From the NCBI GenBank assembly GCA_016779505.1, contig JADHNM010000015.1, positions 1-20,241 of the forward strand: a DNA stretch of 20,241 nucleotides. Reading direction: 5' to 3'. Origin of the DNA: SAR86 cluster bacterium. Its GTDB lineage: Bacteria > Pseudomonadota > Gammaproteobacteria > Magnimaribacterales > D2472. The position numbers and the translations under genes were made by a program. Below, in pieces: positions 7,259-14,601 of the stretch. Each line of letters starts with the position of its first letter. Position 1 is the stretch's first letter. Below the pieces are notes generated by a model. That model worked only from the letters and a program-made list of their open reading frames with translations, was not told the origin of the DNA and ran no database searches.

Positions 7259-8509
7259 ATGATTATGAAAAAAAATATATACATTATCTTATCAATCCTT
7301 CTTGCTTTTCCACTTCACGCAAAGATTGAAATCCTTGATAGGGTCGCAATTATTGTAGGAGAAGGAGTCGTCCTAGAATCACAAGTGAATAACATGCTTG
7401 CAAATATTGAAAAAAGATATCAGGAGCAAGGTGCCCCCATGCCTCCTCAGGAGGCGCTGCTAGAACAAGTTCAAGAGAGGCTCATTATAGAAGAATTGCA
7501 GTTACAAATGGGTAGACAGGCTGGGATTAGAGTTGGAGATGGAGAATTAAATCAAGCATTTGAAAATATTGCACAAACGAATGGATTGTCTCTTGAGGAA
7601 TTTATAAAAACATTGGAAGCAGAGGGTGAATCTTATGAAGAATTGAGATCACAAGTAAGGAAGGAGATGATTATTCAAAGAGTTCAAAGGGGCAAAGTAG
7701 GAAGAGCAGTCGATATAACTGAACAAGAATTGGATGGCTTTTTAGCTACAGAGGGAGCTGTCAAAGAATTATCGCCTGAGCTATTTGTGCGTCAAATCCT
7801 TGTTCCGGATCAAAATAAAGCTGACTCACTTCTGATAAAGATAAATAATGGAGAAGATTTTGCTGAGCTTGCCAAGGAAAACTCAAAAAGCAGCAATGCT
7901 TCTTCGGGTGGTGAAATGGGTTGGAGAAATCTTGCTGATTTACCGAGCTTATTTGCAGACGCCCTAAAAAATAAGAAAAAAGGATACATTTCTCCACCAT
8001 TAAAAAGTGGCTCAGGCTTTTATATACTGAAACTTGAGGACAAGCGAGGTGATCTTGTTCGTTTTGAAGACCAGTGGAACGTTCGTCATATATTAATGAT
8101 GACAACAAAATTAAGAGATGAAACTTTTACAAAGAAAGAACTAGAAGAAGTTAGAAAAAGGGTCTTGGATGGAGAGGATTTTGGCTTATTGGCTAAAGAA
8201 TTTTCTGAAGATCCTGGCTCAGCAAGTCGAGGCGGTGATCTGGATTGGCTCAGTCGAGGTAAAACTGCACCAGCGTTTGAAAAAATGATGCTGGAATCTC
8301 CAGTTGGTGAAATCTCTCCTGTTTTTGAATCTGAATTTGGTTTTCATTTTCTTGAGGTGCTAGATACCAGAACAGAAGACTTAACTGAGGAAGTGATTAA
8401 AGATAGAGCCTATGGTATTTTGTTTGCTAGAAAATTTGATGAGGAATTAGAAAATACTCTTCGCACAACAAGAGCTGAAGCATTTGTAGAATTTAAAGAA
8501 CTAGATTGA
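7259..8509 (+). CDS. surA: Periplasmic chaperone and peptidyl-prolyl isomerase SurA
   Basis: SurA escorts unfolded outer-membrane proteins, including LptD, across the periplasm to the BAM complex. The 416-residue product starts with a signal peptide (MKKNIYIILSILLAFPLHA, cleavage probable before KIEIL), followed by the N-terminal chaperone domain with DRVAIIVGEGVVLESQVNN and VQERLIIEELQLQMG. Two parvulin domains follow, about residues 174-262 (FVRQILVPDQ ... SGFYILKLED) and 274-372 (NVRHILM ... SRGGDLDWL ... FGFHFLEVLD), then the short C-terminal helix. ATG 7259 and ATG 7265 are both possible starts and change only two residues; neither has a Shine-Dalgarno. The stop overlaps the TTG start of pdxA. 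Its place after lptD is the usual gammaproteobacterial order. Confidence 0.96.
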   Translation: MIMKKNIYIILSILLAFPLHAKIEILDRVAIIVGEGVVLESQVNNMLANIEKRYQEQGAPMPPQEALLEQVQERLIIEELQLQMGRQAGIRVGDGELNQAFENIAQTNGLSLEEFIKTLEAEGESYEELRSQVRKEMIIQRVQRGKVGRAVDITEQELDGFLATEGAVKELSPELFVRQILVPDQNKADSLLIKINNGEDFAELAKENSKSSNASSGGEMGWRNLADLPSLFADALKNKKKGYISPPLKSGSGFYILKLEDKRGDLVRFEDQWNVRHILMMTTKLRDETFTKKELEEVRKRVLDGEDFGLLAKEFSEDPGSASRGGDLDWLSRGKTAPAFEKMMLESPVGEISPVFESEFGFHFLEVLDTRTEDLTEEVIKDRAYGILFARKFDEELENTLRTTRAEAFVEFKELD

Positions 8510-9492
8510 ATCGACTCCTCTACTCTCATGGTGAACCGGCAGGCATAGGCATTGACTTAATTCTGCATCTATCAAAGTCAAAGTTTTGGCAAGAAATGAG
8601 CTCTTGTTTGATCTGTATTGTTGATTTTGAGTTATTAAAATCAAGATCTGAGATTATGAACTTAAAGATTCAGTTCATTGAAATTGAAAACCTAAAATTG
8701 GCAAAAAAAAATAAACTTGGAACTGTCCAATTTATTCAAGCTGCAAATTGTCAAGATTTATCCCCGGGTTCCCTGAATCCTAAAAATGCAAAATATATTT
8801 TAGATAATCTCAATTTTGGAATTGCTGAGTGTCTTAACAATAAAAAAGTTGGCTTAGTAACTGGGCCTATTCAAAAGAGCAATATTATTGAGGGTGGGTT
8901 CAAGACCTTTCAAGGACATACTGAGTGGATTCAAAAGAAAACTCAATCAAAGAATGTGGTCATGTTGCTCTCCTCAAAAAAAATTAAAGTTGCCCTTGCT
9001 ACAACTCATATTCCATTAACAGAAGTGGCAAAAAAAATTCGTAAAGCAAAATTGGTTGAGATTATCCAAACTTTGCACTCAGGTTTAAAAACAAAATTTA
9101 AAATTAAGTATCCATCGATAACGGTCTTGGGGTTAAATCCTCATGCAGGTGAGAATGGAAAAATAGGGACAGAAGAAATCAAAAAAATAAATCCAGCTGT
9201 AGAAGTTTGCAGGGAGATGGGTATAAATGCCTCATATGCAATTTCAGCTGATACGGCTTTCACAGCTAAAAAATTAAAACAAACTGATGCATATCTTGCG
9301 ATGTATCATGATCAAGCCTTGCCAGTGTTAAAGGCTCTAAGTTTTGGTGAAGCAGTGAATATAACGCTGGGAGCTGGAATTGTACGAACATCTGTGGATC
9401 ATGGAACAGCATTAGACATTGCTGGAAAAATGAAGCCCAACCTTGGATCAATAAAAGAAGCAATAAAAGCAGCAGAAATTCAGCTTAAATGA
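8506..9492 (+). CDS. pdxA: 4-hydroxythreonine-4-phosphate dehydrogenase
   Basis: PdxA oxidises 4-phosphohydroxy-L-threonine with NAD in the DXP-dependent route to pyridoxal phosphate. The 328-residue protein shows GEPAGIG at 9-15, GHTEW at 137-141, ATTHIPL at 165-171, LNPHAGE at 210-216, AMYHDQALPVL at 265-275 and TSVDHGTALDIAG at 295-307. The metal ligands expected in the family correspond to His168, His213 and His268, so activity is expected. The start is TTG at 8506, overlapping the surA TGA in TTGA; no ATG is available before the conserved GEPAGIG and this start leaves a normal short N-terminus. The stop overlaps the rsmA start by 4 nt (ATGA). Tight coupling surA-pdxA-rsmA is evident. Confidence 0.95.
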   Translation: MNRLLYSHGEPAGIGIDLILHLSKSKFWQEMSSCLICIVDFELLKSRSEIMNLKIQFIEIENLKLAKKNKLGTVQFIQAANCQDLSPGSLNPKNAKYILDNLNFGIAECLNNKKVGLVTGPIQKSNIIEGGFKTFQGHTEWIQKKTQSKNVVMLLSSKKIKVALATTHIPLTEVAKKIRKAKLVEIIQTLHSGLKTKFKIKYPSITVLGLNPHAGENGKIGTEEIKKINPAVEVCREMGINASYAISADTAFTAKKLKQTDAYLAMYHDQALPVLKALSFGEAVNITLGAGIVRTSVDHGTALDIAGKMKPNLGSIKEAIKAAEIQLK

Positions 9493-10256
9493 GTGATAGA
9501 TCACATCGACGAAAGCTCGGCCAAAATTACCTTGTTGATCCGGTTATCTTATTTGAAATTGAAAGAGCAATAAATCCTCAAAAAAATAATCTCTTTTTTG
9601 AGATTGGTCCTGGTACTGGCGCTTTAACAGATCACTTGATGGGTCAAAATACCAGAGTCATAGCAATGGATCTTGATGAAAAAAATATAATAACTCTCTC
9701 AGAAAAGTATGCAGATGACGAGCATGAATTCATTCATGGCGATGTGCTAAAAGCACCTCTAGAGTTTTTACATAAAACTAAACACAGGGTCGTCGGGAAT
9801 CTTCCTTATAATATTTCTACGCAAATAATTATTAAATTAATTAATTTTTTTGACGGGATTGAAGATATGCATTTTTTAGTTCAAAAAGAGGTGGCACAAA
9901 GAATTTGTGGTTCAAATAAATCTAAAGATTGGGGCAGGCTTGGAGTAAAAATTGCTGCATTTTTTGAGACAGCTATTTTGTTTGATGTTCCACCTGAATC
10001 CTTTGACATTAAGCCCAAGGTCCAGTCCTCATTCATTAGACTCATCCCTCGTGTTAATCCTTTGATTGCCTTAAACAAATTCATAGGATTTTCAAATTTA
10101 GTTGATCAATCTTTTGCTAATAAAAGAAAAGGAATTAAAAATAATCTCAAAAAATTAGAAATTAATTATGAAAAGCTGCATATAAACCCACTTGCAAGAG
10201 CGGAAGAATTATCTATTGAAGATTTTATTGCAGTTTTTCAAAGCATAGATATTTAA
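9489..10256 (+). CDS. rsmA: 16S rRNA (adenine1518-N6/adenine1519-N6)-dimethyltransferase
   Basis: RsmA (KsgA) dimethylates two adjacent adenosines in the 3' hairpin of 16S rRNA, using S-adenosylmethionine, late in 30S assembly. The 255-residue protein carries RRKLGQNYLVD near the N-terminus, the SAM-binding EIGPGTGALT at 38-47, acidic Asp61 after strand 2, HGDV at 83-86 and the adenine-binding NLPYNIS at 104-110, then FLVQKEVAQRI. The C-terminal domain is present (FANKRKGIKNNLKKL) and slightly shorter than in E. coli. It overlaps pdxA by 4 nt. Its TAA is directly followed by the ATG of apaH with no spacer; the apaG gene usually found between them is absent. Confidence 0.96.
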   Translation: MSDRSHRRKLGQNYLVDPVILFEIERAINPQKNNLFFEIGPGTGALTDHLMGQNTRVIAMDLDEKNIITLSEKYADDEHEFIHGDVLKAPLEFLHKTKHRVVGNLPYNISTQIIIKLINFFDGIEDMHFLVQKEVAQRICGSNKSKDWGRLGVKIAAFFETAILFDVPPESFDIKPKVQSSFIRLIPRVNPLIALNKFIGFSNLVDQSFANKRKGIKNNLKKLEINYEKLHINPLARAEELSIEDFIAVFQSIDI

Positions 10257-11060
10257 ATGAGCACATATGTTATTGGAGATGTGCATGGCTGTTTTGATCA
10301 ATTTATGAGATTGCTAAAAAAAATTGAGTATGACAGCAAAAAAGATCAGATTATCCTAACTGGTGATCTGGTGAACAGAGGCCCGAAATCTCTTGCTGTT
10401 TTGAATTACTGCATGGCAGACAAAAATATTACCACTGTGTTGGGAAATCACGATCTCTACTTGCTTTACTTAATAAGTATTAACAAGGGCCAAGGTAAGT
10501 TAAAAAAAATAGTTGAGGCAGAAAACAATAAACAAATTTTTGAATGGCTCATCACACGCCCTCTGCTCATTCAAACCTCCAACCATTTAACAAATAACAA
10601 ATTCATTATCACTCATGCTGGCATTCCAGAAATTTGGTCTCTAGAAAAAGCTCAAGATCTTGCTGATGAAGTTTCTCAAGAACTGACTGATAATTCATCC
10701 AAGATACTTAAAGCAATGTGGGGCGATGACCCAAAGTCTTGGAATGAATCATTAACAGGCAATAAAAAATATCGAATTATTATCAACTACTTTACTAGAA
10801 TGAGATTTCTTGGCAATGATGCTGCCTTGGACTTGAAAAACACAAGTACAAAAGCTTCCAAAGGATCTAAACCATGGTTTCACTATGAATCTGCGTCCTA
10901 TAAGAAAATGAATCAATATTATGTGTTTGGTCACTGGGCATCTTTAAATGGCAAAACAGAAAACCCTCATTTTATTGGTTTAGATACTGGCTGCGTCTGG
11001 AAAGGTAAACTTACAGCTCTTAGAATAGATGATTTAGAGAAAATTTCGGTAAAGTATTAG
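10257..11060 (+). CDS. apaH: Symmetrical bis(5'-nucleosyl)-tetraphosphatase
   Basis: ApaH hydrolyses Ap4A to two ADP, and in some bacteria removes Np4 caps from RNA 5' ends. It belongs to the PPP-type metallophosphatase superfamily. The 267-residue sequence has GDVHG at 7-11 (Asp8, His10), GDLVNRGP at 36-43 (Asp37) and GNHD at 63-66, then ITHAGIPEIW and FGHWASLNG further on, the family's metal-site and ApaH-specific elements. The ATG starts immediately after the rsmA TAA, so translational coupling is likely. The cca gene begins one base after its TAG. Confidence 0.95.
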   Translation: MSTYVIGDVHGCFDQFMRLLKKIEYDSKKDQIILTGDLVNRGPKSLAVLNYCMADKNITTVLGNHDLYLLYLISINKGQGKLKKIVEAENNKQIFEWLITRPLLIQTSNHLTNNKFIITHAGIPEIWSLEKAQDLADEVSQELTDNSSKILKAMWGDDPKSWNESLTGNKKYRIIINYFTRMRFLGNDAALDLKNTSTKASKGSKPWFHYESASYKKMNQYYVFGHWASLNGKTENPHFIGLDTGCVWKGKLTALRIDDLEKISVKY

Positions 11061-11061
11061 C

Positions 11062-12078
11062 ATGAAAGTTTTCCAAGTTGGCGGATCTGTAAGAGACGAA
11101 TTACTTGGGGTGGAACCCAAAGATCGTGACTGGGTTGTGATAAATTCTAGTCCTGAAGAAATGGAAGAAAAGGGATTTAAACCTATAGGTAAAGATTTTC
11201 CAGTCTTCCTGCATCCAGAGACTAATGAAGAATATGCCTTGGCAAGGACTGAAAGAAAATCTGGTGTTGGCTATAAAGGTTTTAAATTTTATTTTGATTC
11301 CAGTGTCACCCTTGAAGAAGATCTAAAACGAAGGGATTTTACAATTAATGCAATAGCCAAAGATCACAAAGGTCGAATCATTGACCCCTTTGGAGGTAGA
11401 GAACATTTAAAAAATAAAATATTTAAACATGCCTCCCCTGCATTTGAAGAAGACCCACTTAGAGTCTTAAGATTTGCAAGATTTAAATCATACAAACAAC
11501 TCCATGATTTTGATCTTCATGAAGAAACAAAAGTTTTATTTGACAAGATTGTTGCTTCAACAGAACTGAAAGATCTGTCGCCTGAAAGAGTGTGGATGGA
11601 AACCAAAAAAGCTCTTGAGAATAATTTCAGTGATAAATTTTTTAAAACTCTAATTAAGTACCATTTAACAGATCCATGGTTTAAGAATCTTAAGAGCGTT
11701 TCATGTAATGGAGATTTACCTGAACTTAAATGGGCTGATATGCAAAGAATAAATTGCTTTCAACTCTCCGCATCATTGCCAATCCCAAACTCATATATAA
11801 AAGTTATAGACTCTTTAAAACTAGTCATTAATTTTATTGAATCTAGCAATCAATCAGAAAAATTGAGATTGCTTGAAAAGATGAACTTGCGTCGTAATTA
11901 TGAAATATTGATGCATTGCAAACAGTATGAGTCCTTGAATGAGCATCAGGACTACCTAGAGAAAATATTTAAATCGGTCATGGCGATAGACTTCTCAGTG
12001 TTGGCAAACTTGAGTGAGTCTGAAGTTTCGAATCAAAAACAATTGCTTTATTATGAAGCCTTACATGAGATTATATGA
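11062..12078 (+). CDS. cca: CCA-adding tRNA nucleotidyltransferase, class II, without HD domain
   Basis: This enzyme adds or repairs the 3' CCA of tRNA without a template. The head domain begins with FQVGGSVRDELLG (4-16) and the metal-binding DRD at 21-23, followed by ARTERKSG, the RRDFTINAIA element, the base-selecting EEDPLRVLRFARF, and DLSPERVWMETKKAL (motif E). The 338 residues stop after the body and tail helices, so the C-terminal HD phosphohydrolase domain of the E. coli enzyme (412 residues) is not there; several gammaproteobacteria also lack it. The start at 11062 is one base after apaH. The stop overlaps the next gene as ATGA. Poly(A) polymerase is a close relative, but the short length and DRDWVVI support Cca. 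Confidence 0.94.
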   Translation: MKVFQVGGSVRDELLGVEPKDRDWVVINSSPEEMEEKGFKPIGKDFPVFLHPETNEEYALARTERKSGVGYKGFKFYFDSSVTLEEDLKRRDFTINAIAKDHKGRIIDPFGGREHLKNKIFKHASPAFEEDPLRVLRFARFKSYKQLHDFDLHEETKVLFDKIVASTELKDLSPERVWMETKKALENNFSDKFFKTLIKYHLTDPWFKNLKSVSCNGDLPELKWADMQRINCFQLSASLPIPNSYIKVIDSLKLVINFIESSNQSEKLRLLEKMNLRRNYEILMHCKQYESLNEHQDYLEKIFKSVMAIDFSVLANLSESEVSNQKQLLYYEALHEII

Positions 12079-12800
12079 ATAAAAGAATTTTGATTACTGG
12101 CGCGGCGAAACGGATAGGCAAAGAGATGGCCTTATCTTTTTTTAATAAAGGTTGGGACATTGTAATTCACTACAATAGCTCCAAAGACGAAGCTGAAGGT
12201 CTGGCTAATCAAATGAACTCTGAAAGAAATAATAGCGCCATGCTTGTTCAAGCAAATCTTGATAATACAAATGAAGTTGAAAACTTAGTGAAAAAAATAC
12301 TATCAAAAAATCGCAGCATTGATGCATTGATTAACAATGCCTCAACTTTCTACCCTACTCCCATTGGAACTTTCTCTGAAGAAAATTGGAATGCTCTCAT
12401 GGGCAGTAATTTAAAGGCACCGCTATTTTTAATTCAGTCATTTCATAAAGAACTAGAAAAGAATAAAGGTTTTATTATCAACGTTACTGATATTAATGTT
12501 GATAGAGCTTTAGTTAATCATTCAATTTATCTTGCTGCTAAATCTGGCTTGCAAACCCTCACAAAATCGCTGGCTAAAGAATTAGCTCCTAACATAAGAG
12601 TCAATGCGATAGCTCCTGGTGCAATCCTGGAGCCACCCAATACAGATTGGACAGCAGAACAAAAAAATAACATTATTAATGCGGTTCCCATGAAGAGAAT
12701 GGGGACCGAAAAAGATATTGTAGATGCCGCAATATATCTTTCTGAAGCAGAATATGTGACCGGTCAGATATTAAATATAGACGGAGGGAAATCTCTATAA
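12075..12800 (+). CDS. Pteridine reductase-like SDR (FolM/PTR1 type)
   Basis: A 241-residue SDR that matches the pteridine reductase subgroup: TGAAKRIG at 8-15 (the Arg in place of a Gly is typical of NADPH-using PTR1/FolM proteins), NNASTFYPTPIGTF at 87-100 and SNLKAPLFLIQ at 111-121. The catalytic Tyr152 and Lys156 lie in YLAAK, and NVTDI at 136-140 puts Asp139 where other SDRs have Ser, again as in PTR1-type enzymes. Such enzymes reduce dihydropterins and often dihydrofolate. It lies between cca and a kinase, 1.5 kb from folK and folB, which supports a folate or pterin role. It overlaps cca by 4 nt and the next gene by 1 nt (TAATG). Confidence 0.85.
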   Translation: MNKRILITGAAKRIGKEMALSFFNKGWDIVIHYNSSKDEAEGLANQMNSERNNSAMLVQANLDNTNEVENLVKKILSKNRSIDALINNASTFYPTPIGTFSEENWNALMGSNLKAPLFLIQSFHKELEKNKGFIINVTDINVDRALVNHSIYLAAKSGLQTLTKSLAKELAPNIRVNAIAPGAILEPPNTDWTAEQKNNIINAVPMKRMGTEKDIVDAAIYLSEAEYVTGQILNIDGGKSL

Positions 12801-13873
12801 TGAACGACTCTAATTCAAACAATCTTGACGGTAATAAAATTTTCTCAGGAACAAAAGAAGTTGCCGAGAACCTTAAGTTTAACGAGTTAGGGTTGCAGGG
12901 ATGGCTTGATGATAATATTGCCTCCGCTGGAAAAATTATAGAAATAGCTCAATTTAAAGGCGGTCAATCAAATCCTACCTATAAAATTACAACTGAAAAT
13001 CAAAAATTTGTCTTACGCAGAAAACCTCCTGGAGTATTATTGCCATCTGCTCATGCTGTAGATAGAGAATATAAGGTGATGACAGCTCTTCAGCAAACCA
13101 AAGTTCCTGTACCAAAAACTTATGGTCTTTGTGAGGACGAAGAAATTATAGGTACGCCTTTTTTTATCATGGATTTCCTTGATGGGAGTATTTATTGGGA
13201 CCTGTTATTAAGTGACAAATCTCCTGCAGAGAAAAAGGAAATTTATAGAAGTAAAAATAATGTCATTGCTCAGCTTCATATGGTGGATTATCAAGCAGTC
13301 GGATTATCTGATTATGGTAAGCCTGGAAATTATATTGCTAGACAAGTTTCTAGATGGACCAAACAATATATCGCCTCAGAGACTCAAGATATTCCTGCAA
13401 TGAATAGCTTGATAGATTGGCTTCCATCTAATATTCCTGATGAAGATGAAACCACAATTGTTCATGGAGATTATCGACTCGATAATATGGTTTTCAATGC
13501 AAATAATAATGTTATGGGAGTGCTGGATTGGGAGCTTTCAACGCTTGGACATCCTATTGCAGACTTCAATTACCATTGTATTAGTTGGAGAAATATTCCA
13601 GAACTTAGTGATGAAAAATTCTGTCAAGAAAATGGTATTCCAACTGAAAAAGAATACAGGAATATGTATTCTGAAATTACCGGCAAAAACCTTGATGAGC
13701 ATTGGGAGTTTTATACGATTTTTAATATCTTCAAACTTGCTGGGATTCTCCAAGGAATTATGGGTAGAGTCAGAGATGGAACTGCAGCAAGCAAGCATGC
13801 TGAGGATCGAGGAAATCAAGTGGCTCCCCTAGCAGAAGCTGCTTGGGACTTGGTAGAAAAAAACTATAAATAA
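12800..13873 (+). CDS. APH-fold kinase, ACAD10/11-like phosphotransferase family
   Basis: A 357-residue phosphotransferase with the aminoglycoside kinase fold, of the group fused to acyl-CoA dehydrogenase in animal ACAD10/11. Visible elements are GGQSNPTYKI at 54-63, the nucleotide-binding Lys in VLRRKPPG (71-78), the catalytic loop VHGDYRLDNMVF at 221-232 (Asp224, Asn229) and the metal motif VLDWELSTLGHP at 241-252. Known relatives phosphorylate 4-hydroxyacyl-CoAs for their catabolism; here no acyl-CoA dehydrogenase domain or neighbour is present, so the substrate is open. It starts at ATG 12800, overlapping the SDR stop by one base, with GGAGGG 11 nt upstream. It is the last gene of the plus-strand run and ends 2 nt before the stop of the convergent folK. 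Confidence 0.85.
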   Translation: MNDSNSNNLDGNKIFSGTKEVAENLKFNELGLQGWLDDNIASAGKIIEIAQFKGGQSNPTYKITTENQKFVLRRKPPGVLLPSAHAVDREYKVMTALQQTKVPVPKTYGLCEDEEIIGTPFFIMDFLDGSIYWDLLLSDKSPAEKKEIYRSKNNVIAQLHMVDYQAVGLSDYGKPGNYIARQVSRWTKQYIASETQDIPAMNSLIDWLPSNIPDEDETTIVHGDYRLDNMVFNANNNVMGVLDWELSTLGHPIADFNYHCISWRNIPELSDEKFCQENGIPTEKEYRNMYSEITGKNLDEHWEFYTIFNIFKLAGILQGIMGRVRDGTAASKHAEDRGNQVAPLAEAAWDLVEKNYK

Positions 13874-13875
13874 AC

Positions 13876-14253
13876 TCATAATATTTCTTCAAGTGGTTCA
13901 GATACAAAACGATATTTAGCTATCTCATCACTCTCAAAAAGTATTTCCTCGTCATCGCTTAGTTGCAACACTATATCTATATCAAGAGTTCTTGAAGAAA
14001 ATTTTGGGCTATTTCTATCTCTTCCAGAGCTATTTTCAATATCTTTTAATTTTTGATTGAGACTCTCAAAAGATAGTGAAGATGTCCCACAAAAGATAAG
14101 GTTTAAAAAATCATCTCCATCAAAACCTTCCGCTTGAGTTTTGTATATTGAGGAGCATTTTGTTTCGGTAAGGATTTTGCTCAGTGAAGCAATGGCCAGA
14201 TCTAGGTTTAACTCTGGGTTGATATTACTCCCAAGCGAAAGGTAGTACTTCAT
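13876..14253 (-). CDS. folK: 2-amino-4-hydroxy-6-hydroxymethyldihydropteridine diphosphokinase, short form
   Basis: HPPK transfers pyrophosphate from ATP to 6-hydroxymethyl-7,8-dihydropterin, the substrate for dihydropteroate synthase. The 125-residue product is shorter than the E. coli enzyme (159). Recognisable parts are YLSLGSN at 4-10, FLNLIF at 49-54, DIENSSGRDR at 71-80 and SRTLDIDIV at 87-95, where Asp91 and Asp93 would hold the two Mg ions. The C-terminal HP element is degenerate, leaving RFVSEPLEEI. The short form resembles the second FolK found beside folB and cca in Pseudomonas (from memory), so a full-length folK may exist elsewhere. The ATG overlaps the folB stop by 1 nt (TAATG). 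Confidence 0.87.
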   Translation of the reverse strand: MKYYLSLGSNINPELNLDLAIASLSKILTETKCSSIYKTQAEGFDGDDFLNLIFCGTSSLSFESLNQKLKDIENSSGRDRNSPKFSSRTLDIDIVLQLSDDEEILFESDEIAKYRFVSEPLEEIL

Positions 14254-14600
14254 TATCTGTGGATAATTACTCCAACATCCTCCGCATGCCTTAGCGCGCC
14301 TGGCTTAGAAACTCTTAATTTTAGCGAACCAACTTTATATTCATTTTTTACAAGATCAGCAATGCCCTCAGCCAGGGTTTCTTGGAGCTGGAATTCAGAC
14401 TCCTCAACAAACTTAATGATTCCTTTGGTAATTTTTTTATAATCAATAGTGTCTTCAATGGCATCAGTTTTTGCAGCTCTCTTACAATCAAACGTCATCT
14501 CTAGATCAATGCTTACTTCTTGTCGAACCTCCCGTTCCCATCCAAAGATTCCAATGATTGTTTGAACTCTTAGGTCTTTTATATAAATTAGATCTTCCAT
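14253..14600 (-). CDS. folB: Dihydroneopterin aldolase
   Basis: FolB cleaves 7,8-dihydroneopterin to 6-hydroxymethyl-7,8-dihydropterin and glycolaldehyde, the step just before FolK. The 115-residue protein aligns over its length with E. coli FolB: IYIKDLRVQTIIGIFGWE near the start, DTIDYKKI around Tyr54, QETLAE with Glu74, and LRVSKPGA with Lys99, all positions of known active-site residues. It works as an octamer in known cases. ATG 14600 is preferred to codons further upstream because it follows the tsaD TAG by one base, has GGAAG about 8 nt before it, and gives the normal N-terminus. Coupled to folK by a 1-nt overlap. Confidence 0.95.
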   Translation of the reverse strand: MEDLIYIKDLRVQTIIGIFGWEREVRQEVSIDLEMTFDCKRAAKTDAIEDTIDYKKITKGIIKFVEESEFQLQETLAEGIADLVKNEYKVGSLKLRVSKPGALRHAEDVGVIIHR

Positions 14601-14601
14601 T

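Noticed and set aside
13212..13832. Long alternative reading frames inside the ACAD10/11-like kinase, on both strands
   Set aside because: The kinase frame has strong conserved motifs across the same bases, while the overlapping frames show no recognisable domain.
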